NCBI GenBank assembly: GCA_003946805.1
Contig: RPSH01000005.1
Span: forward strand, 62,001-126,000
Source of the DNA: Bacillus sp. 2B10
GTDB lineage: Bacteria; Pseudomonadota; Alphaproteobacteria; Sphingomonadales; Sphingomonadaceae
DNA: 64,000 nucleotides
Direction: 5' to 3'
This document shows, piece by piece, positions 8,737-16,739 of this stretch. The stretch's first letter is position 1. Each line of letters begins with the position of its first letter. The position numbers and the translations under genes were made by a program. The notes under the pieces were generated by a model. The model searched no databases, was not told where the DNA came from, and saw only the letters and a program-made list of their open reading frames with translations.

Positions 8737-9249
8737 ATGCGCACCGCGATCGCGTTCGTTGCCGTTCTATGCGGGGCCGCCGGCACGGCGATGCCGCATG
8801 GCAGGACCGGGCAGCCATTCTCCGCAAGCTGGCAGCGCTGCGAGACCTATCGCGATGCGTCGGTTTGTGCGTGGATCGCCATGGCGCAGAAGGGCTTGCG
8901 CGCGTGCGCCGTTCGTCAGGACTTCGCGACCAACGCGTATTACACCCATCGTCTCACCGGCACGGCAACCGGCAATCGCGTGCACTTCGATCGGATCTGC
9001 GGCGATCCCGGGCCGGAAACGGACAGCTTCTGTGCAGGTCAGGCTCCCGAAGGTGTGAAGAACGTCGGCTGGACCAGCTATGACCGGACACTTCATGTCT
9101 GCAAGGGGCACCTGGTCGACGATCCTGCGGGCTGCAACGGGCCCAACGGATCGGGCATGGAACGCGTGTCGGCCAGCCGGCTTCCGCTGTCCGACGCAGA
9201 TCGTGGATGGCTTGCCTCCTGCGCGACGAGCGTGCCGCGCGACCGATAA
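8737..9249 (+). CDS. Secreted cysteine-rich hypothetical protein (170 aa)
   Basis: The ATG is preceded by GGGAGGA. The signal peptide is MRTAIAFVAVLCGAAGTAMP. The mature domain has at least eight cysteines (QRCETYRDASVCAW, LRACAV, DRICGDPG, DSFCAGQ, LHVCKGH, AGCNGP, ASCATS), suggesting a disulphide-stabilised periplasmic or extracellular protein. No family was recognised. It is the last of the run of unknown exported proteins between 2 and 9.3 kb. Confidence 0.6.
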   Translation: MRTAIAFVAVLCGAAGTAMPHGRTGQPFSASWQRCETYRDASVCAWIAMAQKGLRACAVRQDFATNAYYTHRLTGTATGNRVHFDRICGDPGPETDSFCAGQAPEGVKNVGWTSYDRTLHVCKGHLVDDPAGCNGPNGSGMERVSASRLPLSDADRGWLASCATSVPRDR

Positions 9250-9270
9250 GAGGACGCCGGACGACGACGA

Positions 9271-10158
9271 TCAGCCCTCCTGCCGCGCCTTCAGTTCGCG
9301 CAGGAAGCCGTGGAGCAGTTCGGTAGACAGGCCATGCAGGACCAGCCGGAAACCGGCGCGCAGCGTGGAATAGGGGATCAGCGGGTGGCCGTTGACGACC
9401 ATCGCCAGATGCTGCTCCTGCCCGGTGATCCGCGCAGCGTAGAGGCCGATCGTCTCGTCGAGTTGCAGCGAGTTGGTCGCCCGCCAGAAGTCGCGGTCGG
9501 TCAGCAGCATCGCATAGGCGGGCGTGTAGAGTTCGATCGCGGTTTGCAGGTCGATCACGTTCAGCCGCCCGGCGGGCAGCGGCTCCAGTGCGACCTCGTC
9601 CTCGATCGCGGAGAAGTCGAGCCGCTCGACCCGTCCGATCGCCGTTCCGCGCCGTTCCAGCTCGGCGTTGAGCGCGATCAGGAAATTGTAGATGTTGAGG
9701 TCATGGTTGAGAAACAGGTTGTCGCGCACGTCGTCGATCCGCCTGGGACTCATCGGCGCCAATTCGGGGCGGAAGCCGGGGGTCGCGTTGTCGGCGATGA
9801 AGCGCAGGATCTGCGATCCCAGATGGAAGTGCCGCAGGATCAGCCGGTTGGCGTCGGGTGTCAGGAAACGCTTCATCCCGAACGCGATGCTGGCGTGCAG
9901 CAGCCGCGGCGCGTGCGGCCAGCGCGGGCTGACGGTGTGCACCAGTTGCGCCACGATGATCCACAGCCGCGCGAACGGGCGGACCAGCGGGAGCAGGAAC
10001 TGACGGCTGCGCGAGCTCTGGTCGCGGATCAGCGCCAGCTTGGCCGCCGGATCGATCGGCAGCGACCGGTCGAGCATCAGCGCCAGCCACGGATCGGGAT
10101 CGCGCCGGTCCCAGCTCTCCAGCGTCAGCGGGTCGGGCGGTGTCGGTCGCTCAGACAT
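9271..10158 (-). CDS. DUF6999-like protein, third gene of KAS III operon
   Basis: The start MSERPTPPDP overlaps the stop of the upstream gene by eight bases. The 295-residue protein is mostly helical. Conserved-looking blocks are WLALMLDRSLPI near the N-terminus, ILRHFHLGSQILRFIADN in the middle and DNLFLNHDLNIYNFLI after it. The several His, Asp and Asn residues there could form a metal or catalytic site. I associate this pattern with DUF6999, from memory of the family. Its function is unknown. Co-translation with a condensing enzyme and a haem-oxygenase-fold oxidase implies a role in the same pathway. Confidence 0.6.
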   Translation of the reverse strand: MSERPTPPDPLTLESWDRRDPDPWLALMLDRSLPIDPAAKLALIRDQSSRSRQFLLPLVRPFARLWIIVAQLVHTVSPRWPHAPRLLHASIAFGMKRFLTPDANRLILRHFHLGSQILRFIADNATPGFRPELAPMSPRRIDDVRDNLFLNHDLNIYNFLIALNAELERRGTAIGRVERLDFSAIEDEVALEPLPAGRLNVIDLQTAIELYTPAYAMLLTDRDFWRATNSLQLDETIGLYAARITGQEQHLAMVVNGHPLIPYSTLRAGFRLVLHGLSTELLHGFLRELKARQEG

Positions 10159-10822
10159 TGTCCAGCTCTTCGAGTTGCAGCCGGTACAACCGCGCCACCA
10201 CCTTCGCATGGCGCACCACCTCGGCGGCGCGCGACGCATCGGTGACCGCGATCGTCAGCGCGTGGTCGAACATCGCCATGTGATCCTCGTCATTCTCGCC
10301 GTGATAGGCGAGGAAGCTGACCGCATCGTCGCCCAGTCCGGTCTGTTCGCGGATCATCGCCGCCCATGGCCTGGCCAGCCGCTGGCCCAGCCCCTCGATC
10401 ACGAACATCGCGCCCAGCATGCCCACCGGCTCCGCCTGCGACGCGGCGTGGAACATGAAGGCGGACAGCGCCTGCGACCCGATGTTCTTCTCGCCGCCAC
10501 GGATCGCCTCGCGGTCGCCGCCTGCCGCGACGTAATTGTCCTCCAGCAAGCGATAGTCGCGATGCTCGGCAGCGGCGTGGCGGATGATGAGCGAACGCAG
10601 ATCCTCGTCGGCGAGGTTCGATGCCGTCCGGCTGATCCAGCGTCCGCCGTCGACCACCTGCTGGCGCAGGTTGAACAGCAGGCTGCGATAGTCCTCGACC
10701 CGCAGCCGCCCGGACAGCAGGCGCGCGATCACCGGCACCTGCGCCAGCGCGCTTTCGAAATCGATCCACACCCGCGCCAGCCCGCGCGTGGCGACCTGTG
10801 GCCAAGTCCCGTCCTGCGTCAT
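10151..10822 (-). CDS. Iron-containing redox enzyme family protein (haem-oxygenase-fold, putative diiron oxidase)
   Basis: This 223-residue all-helical protein starts MTQDGTWPQV, its ATG overlapping the KAS III stop. Candidate metal ligands follow the HO-like diiron pattern: E86-H87 (AAEHRDY), E143 (MFVIEGLG), H174 and the cluster D178/D180/H181 (ENDEDHMAMFDH). The wider family includes UndA, BesC, SznF-type and CADD enzymes, which use a labile diiron centre and O2 on fatty acids or amino acids. Sitting between a ketoacyl synthase and a DUF6999 protein, it may oxidise or decarboxylate a fatty-acyl product. The substrate is not known. Confidence 0.7.
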   Translation of the reverse strand: MTQDGTWPQVATRGLARVWIDFESALAQVPVIARLLSGRLRVEDYRSLLFNLRQQVVDGGRWISRTASNLADEDLRSLIIRHAAAEHRDYRLLEDNYVAAGGDREAIRGGEKNIGSQALSAFMFHAASQAEPVGMLGAMFVIEGLGQRLARPWAAMIREQTGLGDDAVSFLAYHGENDEDHMAMFDHALTIAVTDASRAAEVVRHAKVVARLYRLQLEELDNV

Positions 10823-11964
10823 CGTCCCTCCACCACCGTCATCATCGCATATCCCATCACGCATTGTCCGCTCTCGGGCACCGCGCACAGCACGCGCTCG
10901 CCCGGCGACAGCCGCCCGGACCGCAGCAGGTCGTCGATCAGCAGGAACAGCGACGCGGCACCGACATTGCCCTTGTCGTACAGGTTGGTGAACCAGCGTT
11001 CCTCCGCGATCATGCACCCGGCGCGCGTGGCGAGGCGCACCATCTGGTCGCGCAGGCCGCGCGCGGAGAAGTGGCACAGGAAGTGGTCGACGCGCGCGAT
11101 ATCGACGCGCCCTTCGTCCACCAGACGCATCAGCTCGCCGAGCCAGACGGGCAGCATCCGGTGCAGCGCCTCGACATCCTGCCGCAACTGGAACGCGCCG
11201 GCGCGTGCGGCATCGCCGATCGACGCGGCGTGGCTCCACGGCACCGGCGACCCGTCCGGGCCGCGCATCGCGCCGCCGGTCATGCACGGGCCGAAACGAT
11301 CGGCAAAGGATCGCAGGGACACCCAGTCGATCCGGAGCGACAGGCCGCATGCCGCCGGCCGATCCTCCACCAGTACACCCGCGGCACCGTCGCTGAGCGT
11401 CCAGCGCAGGAACTCCGCATCGGCCGGCAGGTCGCCGGCGGCATCGGGCGTGGCGGTGTCGGCATACTGGCCGGGGCGGAAATAGCGGCTGGAGAACTCC
11501 GCGCCCAACGCCAGCGCGGCGCGATGCTCGCCCGCCCGTACCTGGAGCATGGCATATTTCAGCGCCATCATCGCGCTGGCACATACGCTTTGCAGACTGG
11601 CGATCTCGATCGGCGGCAGGCCGCTCTCGGCATGGACGCCACTGGCGAGGCCGGGCACCAGCAGGTCGTTCTGCGTGGTGGCGGTGGCGAGGAAGCCGAT
11701 CGCGCGCCGGTCGGCCTCGGCGCGCGCGAACAGGTCGTCGAGCGCCGCCGCGCCCAGCGTCGCCAGCGTCCAGTCGGTCGTACCGTCGGGCCGTATCGCA
11801 TAATGGCGGGTGCGGATGCCGTTGCCGCGCAGGAACAGCCGTCCCGCGCGCCGTCCCGCGTCGGTCAGTACGCCGATATGATCGGCCATGGCGTCGTTGC
11901 CGACCGGCGGCCCCGGCAGATGCTGTCCCGACGCGGTGATGTAGGCAGACGTGGAGCCGCTCAT
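10819..11964 (-). CDS. Beta-ketoacyl-ACP synthase III-like condensing enzyme
   Basis: The 381-residue protein has a thiolase fold with the expected nucleophile, Cys128 in IASLQSVCASAMMA. A histidine follows in HFLCHFSARGLRDQM (where FabH has the HQAN loop), and an asparagine in YDKGNVGAASLFLL (FabH-like GN-x-x-AAS). It lacks the rest of a fatty acid synthase cluster. A dedicated secondary pathway is therefore more likely than housekeeping FabH. It is the first gene of a three-gene operon in which every junction overlaps. The start MSGSTSAYIT was chosen because upstream codons read as leader. Confidence 0.8.
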   Translation of the reverse strand: MSGSTSAYITASGQHLPGPPVGNDAMADHIGVLTDAGRRAGRLFLRGNGIRTRHYAIRPDGTTDWTLATLGAAALDDLFARAEADRRAIGFLATATTQNDLLVPGLASGVHAESGLPPIEIASLQSVCASAMMALKYAMLQVRAGEHRAALALGAEFSSRYFRPGQYADTATPDAAGDLPADAEFLRWTLSDGAAGVLVEDRPAACGLSLRIDWVSLRSFADRFGPCMTGGAMRGPDGSPVPWSHAASIGDAARAGAFQLRQDVEALHRMLPVWLGELMRLVDEGRVDIARVDHFLCHFSARGLRDQMVRLATRAGCMIAEERWFTNLYDKGNVGAASLFLLIDDLLRSGRLSPGERVLCAVPESGQCVMGYAMMTVVEGR

Positions 11965-12350
11965 ACCGGCCGGTCCCGACCCGGCGTGTCCGTTTGGCAA
12001 GGCGCGATCCGATCATTCATCCGGTGACACGATAGACAATCCGGTCGCCGACATACAGCGCGGTCGGCAACGTGGGTCACAACGCCATGACCGGGCAGTC
12101 CGACCAAAGGCGCTGCCACGACTATGAAACGGCTACGGTAATCGAGGGTGTTTGTGCAGCCAGAGCGGGCGATAGCGGGGAAACGGTGGCGGGCCGCGCC
12201 CGACGATGATGAGCACTACGTCTACGCTATAGCCCTCTAATACCGCAATCCTCGTGCTTGATTGCGGGGACGATCGCTACACGGGCCGGAATTGGCCTGT
12301 TATCCGATCGGCTTTGCGGTTCCTTGGGCTTCAAGCGGCGGCACCTTTCA
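11965..12350. other. Gap at left edge of the genomic island
   Basis: This region holds the presumed promoter area of the KAS III operon on the minus strand, then repeat copy 2 at 12187-12240, then about 110 bp with nothing recognised. No tRNA fragment or other attachment-site duplicate was seen here by eye. Confidence 0.4.
12187..12240 (+). repeat. Dispersed coding-like repeat, copy 2
   Basis: It pairs with 1889-1942 (45 of 54 identical). The frame reads WRAAPDDDEHYVYAIAL and then stop, with the frame open back to about 12142. Same strand and same stop position as copy 1. It marks the boundary between core genes and the island. The parent gene is unrecognised, and a lost mobile gene or a small conserved ORF are both possible. 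Confidence 0.55.
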
Positions 12351-12387
12351 GAGAATCCTTGAAGGATTCTCGTCGTGCGGCTATATT
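12351..12387 (+). promoter_or_regulatory. vapBC promoter with overlapping palindromic operator
   Basis: A perfect inverted repeat GAGAATCC-N5-GGATTCTC spans 12351-12371. Its loop and right arm contain a -35 box TTGAAG (12359-12364), followed after 17 bp by a -10 box TATATT (12382-12387). The antitoxin ATG lies 24 bp further with AGGAGG before it. An operator overlying the -35 box is what is expected of toxin-antitoxin autorepression. Confidence 0.7.
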
Positions 12388-12411
12388 ACTGGAAATATCC
12401 AGGAGGTCGCC

Positions 12412-12711
12412 ATGGGCAGTTCGCAAAAACGCGCCATTCAAAACTATCGATCTCGTTTGAGCGAGCGCGGTCTGGCGCGTTTCGAAGTGCTGGCCAGAGA
12501 TGCGGATCGCGATCTGATACGGTCCCTGGCTCGTCGCTTGGCCGAAGACGGTCCAGAGGCGGCGCGCCTCCGCGAGGCAGTCACCCAGACCATTGGTGGC
12601 GAACCGCCGAAGAAGGGTAGGATTCTGGCTGCGCTGCGACGGTCCCCTCTTGTGGGCGCGGAACTCGATCTCATCCGTGTTCGTGAAGAAGGCCGAGCCG
12701 TGGAAATCTGA
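12412..12711 (+). CDS. Antitoxin of VapBC/FitAB-type module (99 aa)
   Basis: A strong AGGAGG stands before ATG. The 99-residue basic protein contains RLSERGLARFEVLARDADRD near the N-terminus. That segment resembles the short DNA-binding region of antitoxins paired with PIN toxins. The C-terminal half, with EPPKKGRILAALRRSPLVGA, would be the toxin-binding arm. Its stop overlaps the toxin start (TGATG). It probably binds the palindrome at 12351-12371. Confidence 0.75.
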   Translation: MGSSQKRAIQNYRSRLSERGLARFEVLARDADRDLIRSLARRLAEDGPEAARLREAVTQTIGGEPPKKGRILAALRRSPLVGAELDLIRVREEGRAVEI

Positions 12712-13145
12712 TGCGCTACCTGCTCGACACCAACATCATCAGCGACATCGCAAAACCGGCTCCGTCGGAATCCTTGCTCGCTTGGATGAGCGAGCAAAAC
12801 GACGAAGACCTTTTCATCGCCTCGCTTACCGTCGCCGAAATCCGTCGAGGGGTTCTGGAGAAGCCGGCGGGCAAGCGCCGCGATCAGCTTGAGGCGTGGT
12901 TCTCTGGCCCGGAGGGGCCGCAGGCCCTGTTCAATGGCCGCATACTCCCCTTCGACGAAAACGCCGGCCTGATCTGGGCGCGGCTGATGGCGGAGGGAAA
13001 GTCGAAGGGTCGGCCACGCAGCGCGCTCGACACGATCATCGCCGCCGTCGCCGAAGCCCACGGCTGCACTGTCGTCACCGACAATGAGAAGGATTTCGCC
13101 GGGGTAGTTGTCATCAATCCGCTGCGTGCATCGGGGCCAGTATGA
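12711..13145 (+). CDS. vapC: PIN-domain ribonuclease toxin, VapC family
   Basis: The 144-residue PIN domain carries the full acidic site: D6 in MRYLLDTNII, E43 in TVAEIRRG, D107 in SALDTIIAA, and D124/D128 in VVTDNEKDF. VapC toxins are Mg-dependent RNases that cut tRNA or rRNA. The start overlaps the antitoxin stop by one base. The stop overlaps the start of the HNH-ATPase gene (ATGA), so toxin and the downstream defence-like gene are on one message. Confidence 0.9.
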   Translation: MRYLLDTNIISDIAKPAPSESLLAWMSEQNDEDLFIASLTVAEIRRGVLEKPAGKRRDQLEAWFSGPEGPQALFNGRILPFDENAGLIWARLMAEGKSKGRPRSALDTIIAAVAEAHGCTVVTDNEKDFAGVVVINPLRASGPV

Positions 13146-14410
13146 CCTCGACAAGTACGCGCGACGATTTCACGAAACCGACGCTCCGGTTGATGGCGCA
13201 ACGCGCCGGATACATCTGCTCCTACCCCGATTGCCGACAACTAACGATTGGACCGTCCGACGATCGCAAGTCAGGCCTGACGATGGTCGGAGTCGGCGCG
13301 CACATCACCGCCGCCTCGTTAGGAGGGCCGCGCTACGACGGCAGCCTCACCCCTGAAGAACGGGCGAGTGAGGCGAACGGCATCTGGATGTGCCAGCTCC
13401 ATGGAAAACAGATCGATGACAATGCCAGCCGGCATACCGACGTCGACCTGAAGCGCTGGAAATCGCAACACCAAGAATGGATCTTCGCGCGCATCGCCAG
13501 CGCCGACAGTTTGCTTAAGCACGGGATTACCAACGTCTCGATCGAGAATATCGGCCCGTTTCGTGAGCGGACCAGCATTTCCCTTGGTCGGCATAATGTC
13601 GTCTTTGGCCTGAACAGTTCCGGGAAATCGAGCCTTTGCGAGAGCATCGCGGCCTTTGCAGGCGGCGTGAACTTCGAGAATTTCCGCAAGCGCTGGCGCT
13701 TGTTCGGGGCTGGCTCCCCGTTAATGATGATCGAGGCGGCCGTCTCCGTGAACGGTGCGAGAACAACAGTGCGGCTCAGCGAGGAGCCTGTGGGCCTCAA
13801 GCACGTACCGAAATTCCATCAAACCCGGCTTCATGTAGAGGTGAACGGGAACGTGGCGGCGCACTGGCCCCGATCATTGTTCAACATCGTATATTTGGAT
13901 AGTCAAAATCTAAAACCCAATCGGATCAAAGACCCGTTTCGCCGCGATCTGCGCGCGCTCGCGCCTCAGCTTGGGTTGAGCGAGGATCAGGTCTGGGACG
14001 CGCTGCGTGAAGAGTTGTTCTGTAGCTCCACCTTCGGATCGCGAATTCGCCGGATCGGCGAGTATCGCGCGGAGGTCCGCTCGGCCGGCAGTGACTTCTT
14101 TTATGAGACGGGAGGATTGGCTGGTTCCGAACATAGCTTCGCGCTATTCGACGTCCTTCTCCGAATGATCCGGGCAGACCCAAGGCCGACCCCCTGGATG
14201 ATCATTGTGGATTCCAGCCTGTTTTTAGGCCTGGATAGCGACAACAAGCGCCGTCTCGTGGAGGCGTTGACACAGCTCGACGAGCCGACCGTCCAGACGC
14301 TCGTTTGCGTCAACTATGAAACCGATGCGATCGACCTCAAGGCTGCGGACGCTGAGAAATGGGTCGGCTCCAGCGTCGCAGGCGCGTTGACCGTGCATTC
14401 GTTTTTATAG
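13142..14410 (+). CDS. HNH-type zinc domain fused to AAA/SMC-like ATPase, putative defence protein
   Basis: The 422-residue protein has two parts. Residues about 20-110 form an HNH-like module: C26-x4-C31 (YICSYPDC), GAHITAASLGGPRYD with H54, then C84-x2-H87 (MCQLHGKQIDD). Residues about 128-422 form an SMC/ABC-type ATPase. It has NVSIENIGPF, a Walker A FGLNSSGKSSL (about 156-165), a degenerate signature around GGLAGSEHSFAL, and a Walker B-like PWMIIVDSS near 357. Septu-type systems use a separate ATPase and HNH protein; here both would be in one chain, in HNH-ATPase order. The ATG overlaps the vapC stop. Anti-phage activity is inferred. Confidence 0.75.
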   Translation: MTSTSTRDDFTKPTLRLMAQRAGYICSYPDCRQLTIGPSDDRKSGLTMVGVGAHITAASLGGPRYDGSLTPEERASEANGIWMCQLHGKQIDDNASRHTDVDLKRWKSQHQEWIFARIASADSLLKHGITNVSIENIGPFRERTSISLGRHNVVFGLNSSGKSSLCESIAAFAGGVNFENFRKRWRLFGAGSPLMMIEAAVSVNGARTTVRLSEEPVGLKHVPKFHQTRLHVEVNGNVAAHWPRSLFNIVYLDSQNLKPNRIKDPFRRDLRALAPQLGLSEDQVWDALREELFCSSTFGSRIRRIGEYRAEVRSAGSDFFYETGGLAGSEHSFALFDVLLRMIRADPRPTPWMIIVDSSLFLGLDSDNKRRLVEALTQLDEPTVQTLVCVNYETDAIDLKAADAEKWVGSSVAGALTVHSFL

Positions 14411-14421
14411 GCCCGCCTACG

Positions 14422-15537
14422 ATGAGCACGAGATCCCAACGCTACATAATCGATCCTCCAAGCGCGTGCCCTGCCCATCTGCGGATGCCAAGCGGGCGCC
14501 CCATGAGCCAGATGTCCTTCGATATGGACGATGTCGCGCGATGCGCATGGAATGAAATTCTTCAGACCGCGCCACGAGCCACTTCGCTATTCGCATTCCT
14601 CGAAGATCTGCTTGAACCGGGCACTAATCTCGTCTGGCGCGAACAGGGGCCAGGTCGCGGTACGGAAATGCGCCGTGCTTTCTCCGCTCTCTTCGGCCGC
14701 TTCTTCGCGCGGGCCTATCTTCAACTAAACCATGATTTCGTCTGGTTCGCCGCCATCGATGGCGACAACTTCCGCCTCTCGCCAAACTGGCGCGTCAGCC
14801 GGAAACCGCGCTCGCTCACAGAAATGCCCGACTGGATATGCGCCAGGCCAGGCGAACTCGCCATTGGCGAGGCAAAAGGCTCGCATCAAAAGGGGAATGC
14901 CACGCGCGGCGGTAAGCCCGGTCCGATTAAGACCGCAGAGGGACAAATTATGGGTGTTCGCGTGCAAAAGCGCGGACCGACTGTTCGCGGTCCGCGCTGG
15001 CGCTCCAAAAGCGTGAAAGGTTGGGCCGTCATGTCCCGGTGGGGTTTGGCGTCACCGTCGCGCGATCCCTATCTCTATGTGCTCGACCCCGAAACGGAAG
15101 GTGAGCCGCTGACGCCGGGCGAGATCGAAGACTTGGTCCAAGCCGTTGCTCGCACCCATGTCGCACAGACGGCGATTGGTCTCGGATTGTTGAAGCCCGA
15201 CGGAGAGGATGGAAAAATCCTGACGCCGCGTCGGCGCGTGCGGGTACAGGGCGATGATCAGAAGCGCCATTTCTCGGGTGTGGTGATTACGCCGTTTGGG
15301 CTGCTCGATCTTGACCTCGACCAGGCCAACGAATTGTCGAAACTCCTTCCCGATCCAGGCCTCGTTCGTTTCGTCGGCCTGGATGAAGAGATGTTCTCCT
15401 CATACCTCCAAGGACAAACCCTTGTGCCGAGACAGCAAGAACGCATCGGCGATCTTTCGCTTGTTGGAAAGGACGGCCTCCTGATCGCGCCTGTCAGCCA
15501 AATCCTGGACGGCGGGATTCAGAGCGACATGGCATGA
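14422..15537 (+). CDS. Putative PD-(D/E)XK nuclease-like protein, partner of HNH-ATPase
   Basis: This is a 371-residue soluble protein 11 bp behind the HNH-ATPase gene. A nuclease-like core reads MPDWICARPGELAIGEAKGS, i.e. D...E-x-K with a preceding strand, which is the PD-(D/E)XK layout. A basic segment (VQKRGPTVRGPRWRSKSVKG) follows. No family was recognised. The start at 14422 is uncertain because no good Shine-Dalgarno sequence is seen; in-frame ATGs downstream are alternatives. Base composition is less GC-rich than in core genes, in line with horizontal origin. Probably an effector or partner in a two-gene defence unit. Confidence 0.6.
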   Translation: MSTRSQRYIIDPPSACPAHLRMPSGRPMSQMSFDMDDVARCAWNEILQTAPRATSLFAFLEDLLEPGTNLVWREQGPGRGTEMRRAFSALFGRFFARAYLQLNHDFVWFAAIDGDNFRLSPNWRVSRKPRSLTEMPDWICARPGELAIGEAKGSHQKGNATRGGKPGPIKTAEGQIMGVRVQKRGPTVRGPRWRSKSVKGWAVMSRWGLASPSRDPYLYVLDPETEGEPLTPGEIEDLVQAVARTHVAQTAIGLGLLKPDGEDGKILTPRRRVRVQGDDQKRHFSGVVITPFGLLDLDLDQANELSKLLPDPGLVRFVGLDEEMFSSYLQGQTLVPRQQERIGDLSLVGKDGLLIAPVSQILDGGIQSDMA

Positions 15538-15653
15538 GCGTTGTTCACCGCTGATACCAAGGTGGCGTTCGCCGAAGCCGATTGCGATGAAATTATTTGG
15601 CACGAATGTGCATCCGCCAAGCCTTGCCAGAATAACGCCGGACACGGTTCTCG

Positions 15654-16739
15654 TCAGCGATCAACGTCGTCGAAGATTGACTGAATGTTGGAGCGTGCGC
15701 TGGCGGCTCGGCCGACGGGTGTTTCTACTCGATCTTCAATGTCAGGCTCGCGGGCTTCATTCAGATCCTCAATTGCTTTTCCTATCGCGATTCTCCCACT
15801 ATCGATCTTAGCGCGGTCGGAGTCGTCAATCTGAAGCGCGTCCTCGATACCGCCCAGTAAGCTCGATAACTCATCGAAGTGACTATCCGGGTCGCTATCA
15901 CCGCAATTCGATTTCCAATCAGAAATGTGGGTGTCGAGTTGACCAATAACTTCCCCCTTCACTCGTGCGAGAAGACTTTCAAATTCGGCATCCGTCAGGA
16001 GCGAACGCAAAGACTCGTCACGGAAAACACCGCCATCGGAGATCGTAAGGGTCGTATCGATAATGTGTTCTACGAGGCCACTGCGCTTCTCGTCAGGTAA
16101 AAGTTTCGCCTGATGCAGTTTCGCCAGTAGTCGGTTTTCAGACGAGTAAGCCATGAACGCGCCCGGACGGAGATCAAGAATATCGGGTACTTGGTCTACC
16201 ACCAGCCGCAAGAATGCAGCGTCGCAGCGCTGCCCGACAAAATAACGTATGCGGTAGTCAATGGGATGGACGAGCAAACGATTGAGAAGCGCTGGATACA
16301 GCGACGGGCCGACGCGAACGCTTGCGCCACGCAACTCCACCCCGCCGCACACGACCTCCTCAAGCAGCCGTTCGAATTTCGCGCCGCGCAGGTATATTTC
16401 GGTCAGTTCGGGTGAATTGGCGACGAGTGCAGCATAGGCATCGCCAATCGTCGGATGCTTGAAGGTCCATTTTGGCCCCTCTGTTGTATCGACGAGCAGG
16501 GCAAGGCTGCCGCGAAGTGAATCGAGTGCGAGCCGGATTTCGGCGGCGGTGACGCCCAGAAGTTCCGTGATCAACGCTATACGGTCGTCATTCTCAATCG
16601 GTGACGCGAGTTGCCCGCCGTGCATGAAAATTAGTGCGACTGCGGCCGCTTCGCCCCGATCGAGATTGCGCAGCACGTCTTTTAGAAAATCGACGGGCCG
16701 CCGAGCAAAATCAAGCAAGCCCTCCTCATCGAGAGTCAC
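15654..16739 (-). pseudogene. C-terminal fragment of a STAND-type (nSTAND3-like) NTPase
   Basis: This 361-residue frame is preceded directly by an in-frame TAG and starts at GTG. Its first 110 residues, with RNLDRGEAAAVALIF, LRGSLALLV and WTFKHPTIGDAYAAL, look like the winged-helix end of a STAND NTPase core. The rest is a helical repeat-like sensor region. The P-loop ATPase core and any N-terminal effector are absent. The sequence to the right (from 16740) is an unrelated GC-rich segment, so the gene appears truncated at a recombination junction. An AGGAGA before GTG may permit translation of the fragment. Confidence 0.6.

Noticed and set aside
12001..12411. A left attachment site duplicating the tRNA-Ser 3' end
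   Set aside because: I looked for the GGGATTCGAACCCTC type sequence near the left edge of the island and did not find it; the boundary stays open.
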